In this document: positions 17,068 to 25,647 of the stretch, in pieces | Layout: the number at the start of each line of letters is the position of its first letter | How positions within the stretch are numbered: the first letter of the stretch is position 1 | Assembly (NCBI RefSeq): GCF_011806425.1 | Contig: NZ_JAATOV010000003.1 | Location: 682,001 to 746,000, forward strand | Length of the DNA stretch: 64,000 bases | DNA from: Thalassospira lucentensis | GTDB taxonomy: Bacteria > Pseudomonadota > Alphaproteobacteria > Rhodospirillales > Thalassospiraceae | Reading direction: 5' to 3' | Notes under the pieces: model-generated | Databases searched by the model: none | Seen by the model: only the letters and a program-made list of their open reading frames with translations | Told to the model about the DNA's origin: nothing | Position numbers and translations under genes: made by a program

Positions 17068-17514
17068 TCAAATCACGGTATCGAGATGCGTTCCACGATG
17101 GCCCGCCCCATGCACCACCGCATTCACCACGGCATAGAATGACGGACCGCTGTTTGATGACAAATCGAATGGAATGCTGGGATCAAGCAGGCTGGAAAAC
17201 GCGATATCCGTGGTCGGTTCAATCGCACCTTCTTTGTCACTGGCACGCCGTGCAGCAGACACCGTACGTTGTTCGGTGCGTTGGTCTTTTTGCTCGCCGG
17301 AATTGCCCTGCCCGGATTGGCGTTTGCTTTGCCCGTCGATATAGGCATTAAACAAAATGCCATCATCATCAGGGTTATAGCCAAAATGCTGAGAGGATTG
17401 TTCGACCTGCGCATTACGGTCAACAGTTGCCACACCGCGCGCACCAGCAGCCGCAGGTCGGCCATACTGGCTAACCTGTGAAACGACTTGTGGTGGGTTT
17501 ACGGTAGCAACCAT
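17068..17514 (-). CDS. unknown hydrophilic protein
   Basis: Protein of 148 residues without recognised domain. The N-terminal half is low-complexity and rich in Gln, Ser, Arg and Glu (for example SKRQSGQGNSGEQKDQRTEQ), so it is probably disordered. The C-terminal 50 residues are more regular (FYAVVNAVVHGAGHRG). The ATG at 17514 has AGGGGA 7 bases upstream; the longer frame to 17541 lacks one. There is no signal peptide or membrane segment. It resembles the small proteins often left near flagellar genes, but nothing here proves this. Confidence 0.6.
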   Translation of the reverse strand: MVATVNPPQVVSQVSQYGRPAAAGARGVATVDRNAQVEQSSQHFGYNPDDDGILFNAYIDGQSKRQSGQGNSGEQKDQRTEQRTVSAARRASDKEGAIEPTTDIAFSSLLDPSIPFDLSSNSGPSFYAVVNAVVHGAGHRGTHLDTVI

Positions 17515-17632
17515 TTTCAATCCCCTGCCGACAACCGGCAACGCATTAGTTGATATCCAACCTAAACATTATACTCGAAAAATGGGGATTCAGGTCAGAA
17601 AAATCAACTGAACCGCGGTTTTCAGGCAAATC

Positions 17633-18160
17633 TTATTCGCCTTCGAACTCAACCAGATGGAATTCGTCAACACCGCGATCACGAATTTTCTGTGCCCCAC
17701 CCAGATCAGGCAGATCAATGATAAAGGCACAACCGGCAACTTCGCCGCCCGCCTTTTCGACCAAATCGATAGCGCCAAGGGCCGTGCCGCCCGTTGCAAT
17801 CAAGTCATCCATGATCAAAACGCGCTGACCGGGCTTGATGGAATCCTTATGGATTTCAATAACATCTGAGCCATATTCAAGATCGTATTCAACGCTGATG
17901 GTTTCTGCGGGCAGTTTGCCCTTTTTACGCACGGTGACAAATCCGATGCCAAGTGCAAGTGCGACCGCAGGGCCAATCACAAAGCCGCGCGCTTCGATCC
18001 CGGCAATCACATCGATCTTTTTGTCCTGATATTCGGCGGCAAAACCGTCAATCACTTCGCGCAATCCGTCGGCATCGGAAAACAGCGTCGTAATGTCGCG
18101 GAACATAATTCCCGTTTTGGGATAATCGGGAATGGTGCGGATCAACGACTTAATCGACAT
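17633..18160 (-). CDS. apt: adenine phosphoribosyltransferase
   Basis: Purine salvage enzyme of 175 residues that makes AMP from adenine and PRPP. It begins MSIKSLIRTIPDYPKTG and includes the typical GIMFRDITTL, the IEARGFVIG segment, and the PRPP-binding motif VLIMDDLIATGGTA. The full family length is present. The ATG at 18160 follows GGAGAG at normal distance; the frame to 18196 is an unlikely extension. Confidence 0.95.
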   Translation of the reverse strand: MSIKSLIRTIPDYPKTGIMFRDITTLFSDADGLREVIDGFAAEYQDKKIDVIAGIEARGFVIGPAVALALGIGFVTVRKKGKLPAETISVEYDLEYGSDVIEIHKDSIKPGQRVLIMDDLIATGGTALGAIDLVEKAGGEVAGCAFIIDLPDLGGAQKIRDRGVDEFHLVEFEGE

Positions 18161-18448
18161 AAAGCTCTCCGGTCTGCAAGCGGGCATGAAAAACACGAAA
18201 GGCAGAACCGCCGTTTCAACCGGCCTTACCTTAAATTCGGGTCACTTGATGCCTGAAACCGGCGGGATTGGCAAGGTGCATCGCCCAATGAACGGTAAAA
18301 TCAGACCATCGACATCACGCGAAATAAGTCGATACACGCCCGTCGTTACCCTGGACCGCGGCCCTTCATGACAGATCCCTAAGTCATGCCAACAGCTTAG
18401 CGCATGGCGGCTTTAAAACCCGGATGCGAGGGAGAATGTACTCATCAA

Positions 18449-18673
18449 TCACGCAGCGTGTGCAGACGTGCCGCGTGATGCGATATCCTTGGGGCCTGTG
18501 ACGAAATCATTGGCGAGTTTCTTGCTGATTTCCGCACGCGTACCGCGCGAAAGGCCGGTTTCAGCAGCCTGCCGATTGCCCCATACCGCACGGTAAAGGC
18601 GATAGTCGTGGTCATTGATCTGACCGAATACTTTTTCGACTTCCATCAGAGTTTGGACATAACTCTTTTTCAT
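18449..18673 (-). CDS. small unknown protein
   Basis: Protein of 74 residues beginning MKKSYVQTLMEVEKVFGQIN. It is hydrophilic, mixed-charge and probably helical, without known motif. The ATG at 18673 has AGGA at suitable distance; the ATG 9 bases upstream overlaps that site. A perfect inverted repeat lies in its leader region (18697-18722). Many short proteins with a conserved RLYRAVWGNR-type stretch occur in this clade as unnamed genes, but I do not recognise it. Confidence 0.5.
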   Translation of the reverse strand: MKKSYVQTLMEVEKVFGQINDHDYRLYRAVWGNRQAAETGLSRGTRAEISKKLANDFVTGPKDIASRGTSAHAA

Positions 18674-18696
18674 GTCAGCCATCCTGTTGCTCGTTG

Positions 18697-18722
18697 TGTT
18701 TCACCGAGTCGTTGGTGAAACA
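18697..18722. promoter_or_regulatory. inverted repeat TGTTTCACC-N8-GGTGAAACA
   Basis: A perfect 9-bp inverted repeat with an 8-base spacer, 24 bases upstream of the start at 18673. It could be an operator overlapping the promoter or a hairpin in the mRNA leader. Confidence 0.4.
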
Positions 18723-18916
18723 ATGTTGGGGCGATGCTGCCCGTTGTTACCGCTGCGATATAATCGCTGTTACGCGGTCTCTCAACGTCAGGACGGTGAC
18801 AAGATCGGGAATATTTTGTGACAAACCGCCTTAATCAGGTTTGCCACGCGCAAAAGGCGTTAAAACGCCATAGAACATTTGCGCCAAGGATGACAGACCT
18901 TAACGTCCCAAAACGA

Positions 18917-18952
18917 AAAGCGCCTGTCTTCTATTTCAGACAACAGGCGCTT
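18917..18952 (-). terminator. terminator after the 88-residue unknown protein
   Basis: AAGCGCCTGT/ACAGGCGCTT stem with an inner TCT-AGA extension; on the minus strand it is followed by TTTCGTTTT. It ends the transcript of the gene at 18998-19264. Confidence 0.75.
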
Positions 18953-18997
18953 GGTCGCTTAAACGAAAATACTTTCTACGGGGACCGGACGTGCTGA

Positions 18998-19264
18998 TCA
19001 GTTCAGCTTTTTTGCTGCCTCGGCCTGTTTGGCTTCTTGGTCGATCTGCTTTTGCAGCGCTTCGCCATACTCACCGTAAATCCGCCCTTCTAGCGACAGT
19101 TCCAAAAACCGGATGTAATCGTCCTGATTTGAAATCTTGGCGCGCGCGACGGAAATCACGTCAAACGGGCTGGCCGCATCAAGATCGTATTTACGGATCA
19201 AGCCCACCATTTCGGCGGTGATTTGATCAAGCTTTTTGCGGGTGTCGCTATATGAAAGCGTCAT
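18998..19264 (-). CDS. small unknown protein
   Basis: Protein of 88 residues beginning MTLSYSDTRKKLDQITAEMV, with a helical, charged composition and a coiled-coil-like C-terminus (QKQIDQEAKQAEAAKKLN). There is no membrane segment. It is flanked by its own terminator and transcribed divergently from the heme chemoreceptor at 19481, with a shared 216-base control region. I do not recognise the family. Confidence 0.55.
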   Translation of the reverse strand: MTLSYSDTRKKLDQITAEMVGLIRKYDLDAASPFDVISVARAKISNQDDYIRFLELSLEGRIYGEYGEALQKQIDQEAKQAEAAKKLN

Positions 19265-19355
19265 AAAACCGTCCTGTCGTTCGAATGCATGAGTTGGCGT
19301 GGTTATGCCTGTTCATCGCAAAACTGACAAGCCCCAGCCCAATCTTTGCCCGTCC

Positions 19356-19369
19356 TTGACTTACATCAA
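19356..19369. promoter_or_regulatory. FNR/Anr-like site TTGAC-TTAC-ATCAA
   Basis: It matches the FNR-family consensus TTGAT-N4-ATCAA with one mismatch. It lies 112 bases upstream of the heme chemoreceptor and 92 bases from the divergent small gene. At the usual -41.5 position it would place a start point near 19404, in front of the chemoreceptor. Confidence 0.5.
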
Positions 19370-19480
19370 AGCACGCGAAGCGTGTTGTGGCGATGTTGGG
19401 ACAATCCATACGCGACTGGCGGCGCACACCTATTATCCGTATGGTTTCATCAACGACCGCCACTCAGGGAATAATAAAAA

Positions 19481-21193
19481 ATGCGAATTTTGTCTGCGTT
19501 TAATGCTATGGGCATCCGTAAACGCTTTATGTGGGCGTCCGCGTTTGGCGTGACGTCAACCGTGATCATTTCCCTTTTAATCATGGCCTATGTCGAAGAA
19601 CGCGCCATGGATGCCAAGCTTGATCAACTCAGCCAAAATGAACTGACATCGCTTCATGCACTGATTGTGAATGTGATGGCCGCGCGCCCAGATGACGTTG
19701 ATGACATCGGCATTAACGTGTTCAACAACTGGTTTGACAGCCGCAACGCAGATTACCCTGGTGAACTGTGGTCCGCATGGGGCCCGACCACCCTTGCCTA
19801 TATGAAGGAATATGGCGAAAAGCCCATCAAAACTCCGCGGGATGCCATTGATATCGAGGCCATCGAAACCGGCAAAACCATCGGCCGCTATACCGATGAT
19901 GGTACCTATCGCAAATCAATGCCGATTGTCTTGGGTGTCACCAAGGGGGCGGACCGCGAAGTTTGTTTTAGTTGCCACGGCGCGATGGAAGCCGAAACAG
20001 GCGACGTGATTGCCGTTCTGTCGTCCAGCTTGTCAGTCGGCCCGGAACAGGCCAAAACCAACCGCATCCTGATTGGCATTGTCATTGGCGGCATTGTGAT
20101 CGCCATCGCGACCATCATTGGGATGCGCGCATTGCTGTCGCGGATTGTGACCGGCCCGCTATCAAACCTTGGCAACGACATGACCGCCCTTGCCGATGGC
20201 AATACAGAATTTGAAATAAGCGCCCTGTCGCGCCGTGATGAAATCGGCGATATGGCGAAATCAGTTGATGTGTTCCGCACCAATGCCATCGCCAAGAAAA
20301 AGATGGAGGCTGAACAGCAGGCAGCGTTTGAGCGCCGCGAAGAACGCATGCGCCAACTTGAAGGCCACATTGAAAACTTTGACGGCCTGATTGCCAAAAT
20401 TATTGATGCGGTATCGCATTCAGCCGGTGAAATGCAAACCACCGCCCGTGGCTTGGTGCAGGCCGCCGACCTTGCCAGCAAAAGCGCAACCACCGTTGCC
20501 GCCGCGTCCGAGCAAGCCACGGTCAATGTTCGCACCGTGTCCGAGGCCGCCGATCACTTGTCTGAATCGATTTCGGCCATCGGTGAACAGGCCCAACAAT
20601 CAAGCCTGGTTGCCCAAGAAGCATCACGCGAAGCCGCGCAATCATCAACCACTGTTGCCAACCTGTCGGATGCCGCCGACCGTATTGGCGAGATTGTCGA
20701 GCTGATTAGCGACATCGCCGGTCAGACAAACCTTCTGGCCCTGAATGCGACGATTGAGGCCGCCCGTGCGGGTGAAGCCGGCAAAGGATTTGCTGTTGTC
20801 GCATCCGAAGTTAAAAACCTTGCCAATCAGACGGCACGTGCAACCGGCGACATTTCCGCCCAGATTGCCGCCATTCAGGAAGAAACCGGTAAAACCGTGA
20901 CCTCGATTGGCGATATTGCTGATGTGATCACGCGGATCACCGACATGACCAACACCATTTCCGACGCGGTTCAGCAGCAATCAGAAGCCACCAGCGAAAT
21001 TGCCCAAAATGTTGAACAGGCCGCCATCGGCACACAGGAAGTCAGTTCCAACATTGAACGCGTGAGCGGCACGGTATCGGAAACCGATCAGGCAGCCCAT
21101 CTTGTCCTGGCTGTAGCCGATGAACTTGGTGGCTTGTCTGTTGATCTACGCACCGAAGTCGACAAATTCCTTGCCGACATTCGTGCGTCATAA
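19481..21193 (+). CDS. methyl-accepting chemotaxis protein with periplasmic c-type heme motif
   Basis: Chemoreceptor of 570 residues. A first membrane helix lies at about residues 18-38, a periplasmic sensor domain at about 40-190, a second helix at 195-215, then a HAMP domain and a signalling domain with the hairpin tip [20 protein letters not shown] and [17 protein letters not shown]. The sensor domain contains C162-F-S-C165-H166, a CxxCH heme-attachment motif. With the following [20 protein letters not shown] it resembles the Tll0287-like (DUF3365) heme-binding sensor. It is therefore a likely redox, oxygen or NO sensor. AGGGA precedes the ATG by 9 bases. An FNR-like site upstream fits control by oxygen. 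motA and motB follow but are separated by about 270 bases. Confidence 0.88.
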   Translation: MRILSAFNAMGIRKRFMWASAFGVTSTVIISLLIMAYVEERAMDAKLDQLSQNELTSLHALIVNVMAARPDDVDDIGINVFNNWFDSRNADYPGELWSAWGPTTLAYMKEYGEKPIKTPRDAIDIEAIETGKTIGRYTDDGTYRKSMPIVLGVTKGADREVCFSCHGAMEAETGDVIAVLSSSLSVGPEQAKTNRILIGIVIGGIVIAIATIIGMRALLSRIVTGPLSNLGNDMTALADGNTEFEISALSRRDEIGDMAKSVDVFRTNAIAKKKMEAEQQAAFERREERMRQLEGHIENFDGLIAKIIDAVSHSAGEMQTTARGLVQAADLASKSATTVAAASEQATVNVRTVSEAADHLSESISAIGEQAQQSSLVAQEASREAAQSSTTVANLSDAADRIGEIVELISDIAGQTNLLALNATIEAARAGEAGKGFAVVASEVKNLANQTARATGDISAQIAAIQEETGKTVTSIGDIADVITRITDMTNTISDAVQQQSEATSEIAQNVEQAAIGTQEVSSNIERVSGTVSETDQAAHLVLAVADELGGLSVDLRTEVDKFLADIRAS

Positions 21194-21462
21194 GCTCTAA
21201 GACATCCTACCGGCTTGGCAACAGCGTCTTTTTTGCCTGCAAAAGCTTGTATTTGTCGATCCCGCCCCAAAAATGTAACAGAACCAAACGGTCAGACAAA
21301 ATCACCTGTCTGGCCGTTTCAATCTGTTGATATATCGCGCCGAATTTACCTTATCGCCTTACATCGCGCGACGATGTCAGCACGCAAGTATGAACCTTTG
21401 CGAACACGAAGTTATCGGCTGATACGTTCGGGACGTGCTTTCTTGGGGGAATGGAAGTAGCG

Positions 21463-22257
21463 ATGTCGTTTACGACAATTTTGGGCATAGTGATCGGTCT
21501 TGGGCTATTTGTTGGTTCAATTTTTATCTCGACCGATAACTATCTTGTCTTTGTAAGCATCTCGAGTGCGCTAATGGTCATTGGCGGCACGCTTGCGGCA
21601 ACATTCATTGCTTACGAAGCACGCTATGTTCTTCTTGCCCTTAAACTGATTTTCAAAATCTTTCGGGCCCCGCAAATGGGCCGCGGACAGCTGACCGGCG
21701 AAGTCGGCCGGGTTGTGAAATGGGCCTATCTTCTTCAGAAAAAGGGCATCAACGCGCTTGAACAGGAATCAGAGCGCGTAGCCAAGGAAGAACCATTTCT
21801 GGGGTGGGCAATGGAAATCGTCATTACCGGTTATGACGGGGATGACACCGCCGACATGCTCCATAACGCGATAGAAAATTCGTTTAACCGCAGCATCGTG
21901 CCCGTTTCGATCCTAAAAAGCATGGCTGCCGCCGCCCCTGCCTTTGGCATGATCGGGACGTTGGTTGGGCTTGTCATCATGCTTGATAAAATGGCCGATG
22001 ATCCAACCTCGCTTGGTGCCGGGTTGGCGATTGCCTTGATCACCACCCTTTATGGCATTGTTGCCGCGCGATTTTTCTTTATGCCCGCCGCCAGTAAAAT
22101 TCAGCAGCGCGAAGAAATCATGCGGTTTCGCAACTACCTGATTGCCGAGGGCCTGATCATGCTTGCCGACCGAAAAGGTCCGCGCGCCATTCAGGACAAA
22201 ATGAATTCATTTTTGGATCCGGCGATCCATTTCAATATCGACAAGTCGGCAAAATAA
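21463..22257 (+). CDS. motA: flagellar motor stator protein, MotA/PomA type
   Basis: Inner-membrane stator subunit of 264 residues. Four membrane helices are visible, two near the N-terminus (about 5-22 and 30-50) and two after residue 145 (VPVSILKSMAAAAPAFGMIG and LGAGLAIALITTLYGIV). The short first loop and overall length match PomA, which works with a MotB/PomB partner to drive flagellar rotation. The ATG at 21463 follows GGAAG; a slightly longer frame starts at 21451. motB follows after 69 bases and is presumably co-transcribed. Whether the stator uses protons or sodium cannot be settled from sequence alone. Confidence 0.9.
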   Translation: MSFTTILGIVIGLGLFVGSIFISTDNYLVFVSISSALMVIGGTLAATFIAYEARYVLLALKLIFKIFRAPQMGRGQLTGEVGRVVKWAYLLQKKGINALEQESERVAKEEPFLGWAMEIVITGYDGDDTADMLHNAIENSFNRSIVPVSILKSMAAAAPAFGMIGTLVGLVIMLDKMADDPTSLGAGLAIALITTLYGIVAARFFFMPAASKIQQREEIMRFRNYLIAEGLIMLADRKGPRAIQDKMNSFLDPAIHFNIDKSAK

Positions 22258-22326
22258 CCGTCGATCACCGCATCGGGCCACCACGCAGAAACACGCGATA
22301 CAAACATATGACAAAGGGAACATCAT

Positions 22327-23019
22327 ATGGCGCGCCGTAGAAAAGCCATGCAACCGATTAAGGAAGAAGAAGTCAGCGAAGACTGGCTTGCGACCTACGC
22401 CGATGCCATCACGCTTTTGATGGCGTTCTTTGTTATGCTGGTCAGCTTTTCCAAAGTTGAAATCCCGATCTTTGAGAAGGTCCAAGCCGGTATTGCCGAA
22501 CAAATCGGCAAACGCGAAGTCATCCGTCCGACCGAAATCCTTGAAACCGACCTCAAAGACGTCGTGTTCAATATGGCGATGGACAGTTCGGTCAATGTAT
22601 CGACCGACGATGAAGGCATCCTGATGGAATTGGGCGGCGGCGCATTTTTCCAACCGGGCTCCGCCAACCTGACGCGCGATGCGGTCATCTTCCTAAAGGA
22701 CGTCGGCGACCTGCTAAAAGAGCCCCGCTATCTTGGTTTTCAGGTTGAAGTCGCCGGTCATACGGACGACACCCCAATAAGCACGCCCCGCTTTCCGTCA
22801 AACTGGGAATTGGCATCGGGGCGTGCCATTGCTGTTGTGCGTTTTTTGCACGCCCTTGGCGTCGATCCCAATCAGAAACGCATGCGCGCGATTTCTTATG
22901 GCGACACAAAGCCCAAACTGCCCAACCGCGATGATTTCGGCCATCCGATTGAAGCAAACCGGGATGCAAACCGCCGCATCGAAATTCGCATTTTCCCGAA
23001 ATATTCCCGCGTCTTCTAA
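22327..23019 (+). CDS. motB: flagellar motor stator protein MotB (OmpA-like C-terminus)
   Basis: Stator subunit of 230 residues. A single membrane helix follows a charged N-terminus; D26 in WLATYADAITLLMAFF is the conserved ion-binding aspartate. The C-terminal OmpA-like peptidoglycan-binding domain runs from about residue 100, with VEVAGHTDDTPIS, the region NWELASGRAIAVVRFL and a final NRRIEIRIFP. It pairs with the preceding motA. AAAGGGA precedes the start. Confidence 0.92.
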   Translation: MARRRKAMQPIKEEEVSEDWLATYADAITLLMAFFVMLVSFSKVEIPIFEKVQAGIAEQIGKREVIRPTEILETDLKDVVFNMAMDSSVNVSTDDEGILMELGGGAFFQPGSANLTRDAVIFLKDVGDLLKEPRYLGFQVEVAGHTDDTPISTPRFPSNWELASGRAIAVVRFLHALGVDPNQKRMRAISYGDTKPKLPNRDDFGHPIEANRDANRRIEIRIFPKYSRVF

Positions 23020-23081
23020 GCCGTGACTTAGGGAATGCAGACCGGCTCCTAGCCCGCACGATGGGGCGGCCTAAGTTTTAC

Positions 23082-23807
23082 CTAAACAATTGAAACCGCA
23101 GTCCCAATTTGTGCATCATATTTCTGATCCGCACGCCCGCAATTGACCGCGATCTCACAAAGCCCAATTGAATTGCGGTAATGGAACCCCTGCCCGACTT
23201 TCACATCGGAAAATGTACGCGCAGGTCCCACAACCTCACCCTTCACCTTCACATGCCCAACTTCCTTTGGCGGCATCATGCCGGTCATGAGATTGCCGTA
23301 GGTATCGATATAGATCACTTCTTCAAGCTGATCTGGCCAGTCTTTCGCGGCGGCATGCCGGTCATCAATTGCAAGCGGTCTGGCCGCAAACGATGTATCG
23401 GTGGCGATCATTGCCGCAACGGGGGCAAAAATATCGCGCCCGTGGAAGCTTGCCGATGGATCATCGGGCTGCCAATCAATCGTGTTCATTGAAACATCTG
23501 TTCCGCGGCGAATGATCATTTCAAAAAGCCCATTATCCGGCCCGACAAATGACACACCATCGCAGTTGACCACCACACCTTTGCGCGCACTGCCAACACC
23601 GGGATCGACCACCGCCAACACAACGTCGCCGGGTTTGAATTCACGCATAAGCGCCGCCAAAAGATAACTGGCAGCCTTGGGATTTCGATCAGGGGCATCG
23701 ACCATCAAATCACACACAGGAACAGTCGGCGCACCGCGCATCACCACAGATCGCATGGTGCCGCTATAGGGGCCGTTGATACCAAAATCGCTAAAGATGA
23801 AAATCAT
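23082..23807 (-). CDS. SAM hydroxide adenosyltransferase (DUF62 family)
   Basis: Protein of 241 residues of the SAM-dependent halogenase/hydroxide adenosyltransferase family. Most bacterial members split S-adenosylmethionine to adenosine and methionine with water rather than halide. Seen are the N-terminal IFIFSDFGINGPYSG, VVDPGVGSARKGVV, the conserved VGPDNGLF, SFHGRDIFAPVAA, and YIDTYGNLMTG, which match the family in order. The halide-specific extra loop of fluorinases is not evident. A terminator-like palindrome separates it from the SPOR lipoprotein gene upstream. Confidence 0.88.
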   Translation of the reverse strand: MIFIFSDFGINGPYSGTMRSVVMRGAPTVPVCDLMVDAPDRNPKAASYLLAALMREFKPGDVVLAVVDPGVGSARKGVVVNCDGVSFVGPDNGLFEMIIRRGTDVSMNTIDWQPDDPSASFHGRDIFAPVAAMIATDTSFAARPLAIDDRHAAAKDWPDQLEEVIYIDTYGNLMTGMMPPKEVGHVKVKGEVVGPARTFSDVKVGQGFHYRNSIGLCEIAVNCGRADQKYDAQIGTAVSIV

Positions 23808-23853
23808 GCCGCTGCACCGTCGTTAAACAAGATCGCGTAAACACACCCCAAAC

Positions 23854-23905
23854 AATAACGCCGACGGCATCTAAGATCACGAAGGATCAAACCGTCGGCG
23901 TTATT
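23854..23905 (-). terminator. long inverted repeat after the SPOR lipoprotein gene
   Basis: A 14-bp perfect stem (AATAACGCCGACGG / CCGTCGGCGTTATT) with a 24-base loop, followed on the minus strand by GTTTGGGG. It lies about 50 bases past the SPOR-gene stop. It is probably a terminator, although the T-run is poor. Confidence 0.6.
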
Positions 23906-23955
23906 GAAAACCAATTCATTTGGCTTCGCCGCCAAATCGTTCTGGCGGTGATGCG

Positions 23956-25356
23956 TTATTTCACGTCGCAGAATTGCCCACGGCGCTTAAGGTCCGCACA
24001 CAACGATTTTGCAACACTGTCACTAAGCCCCGTCGCCATCAGACGGTAATAGGTTCCTTTGCCCGGGATGTTGGCGCGCATGATGTCATGTTGCATGGAT
24101 GCCAATTGACCATACCGCCCCGTCAGAACTTTCCAGCCCCGTTCAGCCTGCGACTGACTGCGATAGGATGCAAGATGGGCAGATCGGTTGCCACTTGCCA
24201 CCACGGCGGCATCACCAGCCGGTGCTTCGCCGCCTTGAACCGGGCGGCTGTTGCCCGTGGCAACCCGGCGCACAGGTTCGCCGGGGTTAATTGTCATCAC
24301 ATTTGCCTTGGCCGGTTCAATGATCGCGGCCTCGATCGCATCGCGTTCGCGTTTAAATTCATCCGCGGTCACAAGCTTCATCTGAGCCAGATCTTCAATC
24401 CGGGCAATTTGCCGGGCGGCATCCATCAACCCTTGCGGTGCAGGTGGCGGTGTTGCGCGCTGACGCGGTTGGGCGGGCAACAACGCATCCAAAATCGCGG
24501 TGCGTTCCGAAACATGTTCCTGCACCGTGATCGCGCCGATCTGAAGAGCGCGGTTCAACTGATTAAGGCGCTGTTCGATCTGCGCCCCATCTGGCGGCGG
24601 GCTATCTAGGAAGGCTGACGGCGCCTGCTGGCTCATGGGCAATAACGCACCAAGGTTGGCCGAACGCCGTGCAGAATATTCTTCTGGCGTGATCAGGCCA
24701 GCCGATTGCAAATCACGCAAAATACCAAACCGCTTTGCCACCGCTTCATCACTGGCGGTTAAAACATCGCCCTCAGGGATATTTGCCGTGCGTGTGCCGG
24801 TCATGGCGGGTCTTGCCTGTGGCATCGGTTTGCCCATGGCTGTTGGCACTTCGACCACACGACCGTTTTCACCAAGCCCGGCAGGACCGGTGACAATCTG
24901 ATCATTAATGCTAAGCGATCCGGGCAAGCCGCGCTGCAGACGCATCAGGTTAAATTCCGCAGCATCGCTTAAAGGGCGCGGCTGGGTACCGTTTGCGGTA
25001 CTCATTAACACAGTACCGGGCGGGTTCATCGCAATCAGCGTATCATAGCCATCCTTCGCACGGTCTGGGCGATTGGTGTTTTGATAAAGAACCGAACGCC
25101 ACAGCATCGCATGCCCGTCTTGCGGGTCTTTACGAAGGGCCTCGTCAAAAAACTTCTCAGCCGAGGCATAATCGCCACTGGCAAGTTGTTGAAGGCCAAG
25201 TGCGGTATAATTGGAATCGGCAAACGATGTTGCTTCATCCCAAAAGTCCTGATCTAGCAACGGCGCGCAGGCCGACACCCATGAAACCATACCGATCACA
25301 GCAAGTCCTTTGCTGATTTTCAGCCAGTTTGCGGTCCGCTTTGCGGATACCTGCAT
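23956..25356 (-). CDS. lipoprotein with TPR-like, SHOCT-like and SPOR regions
   Basis: Envelope protein of 466 residues. The N-terminal signal ends in a lipobox-like VSAC (about residue 30). A TPR-like pair follows (LQQLASGDYASAEKFFDEAL). Then come three short motifs of SHOCT type, each L/I-x-L plus L-I/V-T-xx-E/D: LRDLQSAGLITPEEYSARR, LQIGAITVQEHVSER and LAQMKLVTADEFKRER. The C-terminal 75 residues form a SPOR domain (HLASYRSQSQAERGW ... YYRLMATGLSD). SPOR domains bind denuded glycan strands at division sites, so an envelope or septum role is likely. The three SHOCT-like repeats are unusual. The gene is monocistronic and closed by an inverted repeat. Confidence 0.75.
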   Translation of the reverse strand: MQVSAKRTANWLKISKGLAVIGMVSWVSACAPLLDQDFWDEATSFADSNYTALGLQQLASGDYASAEKFFDEALRKDPQDGHAMLWRSVLYQNTNRPDRAKDGYDTLIAMNPPGTVLMSTANGTQPRPLSDAAEFNLMRLQRGLPGSLSINDQIVTGPAGLGENGRVVEVPTAMGKPMPQARPAMTGTRTANIPEGDVLTASDEAVAKRFGILRDLQSAGLITPEEYSARRSANLGALLPMSQQAPSAFLDSPPPDGAQIEQRLNQLNRALQIGAITVQEHVSERTAILDALLPAQPRQRATPPPAPQGLMDAARQIARIEDLAQMKLVTADEFKRERDAIEAAIIEPAKANVMTINPGEPVRRVATGNSRPVQGGEAPAGDAAVVASGNRSAHLASYRSQSQAERGWKVLTGRYGQLASMQHDIMRANIPGKGTYYRLMATGLSDSVAKSLCADLKRRGQFCDVK

Positions 25357-25647
25357 GGCGCCAATCCCCTATTATATAACAACTATTCGTAAGACCATAC
25401 TGCATGTTCGGCCAAAAGTCGGCGACAAAACAGTATCGACTATCCCCATATCACATTGATTTTGCACTCTGCTTGCCAAGAATTCGTTAAAGAAAAAACC
25501 AACACGTCCATTCAGCTATATCTTGCTCTTCGCGCGCAACGCTTCATATAAAGAAGAACGCACAACGCATTAACCTGAACTTCAGAAGAATATGATTTGC
25601 TCATTCATTGAGTACGATTGTATGGAATGAGCCTATAAAGATATAAA

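Larger units (their letters stand above)
18683..18997. other. regulatory gap between two small minus-strand genes
   Basis: About 315 bases. It holds an inverted repeat at 18697-18722 and a terminator at 18917-18952. No further gene is supported. Confidence 0.5.
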
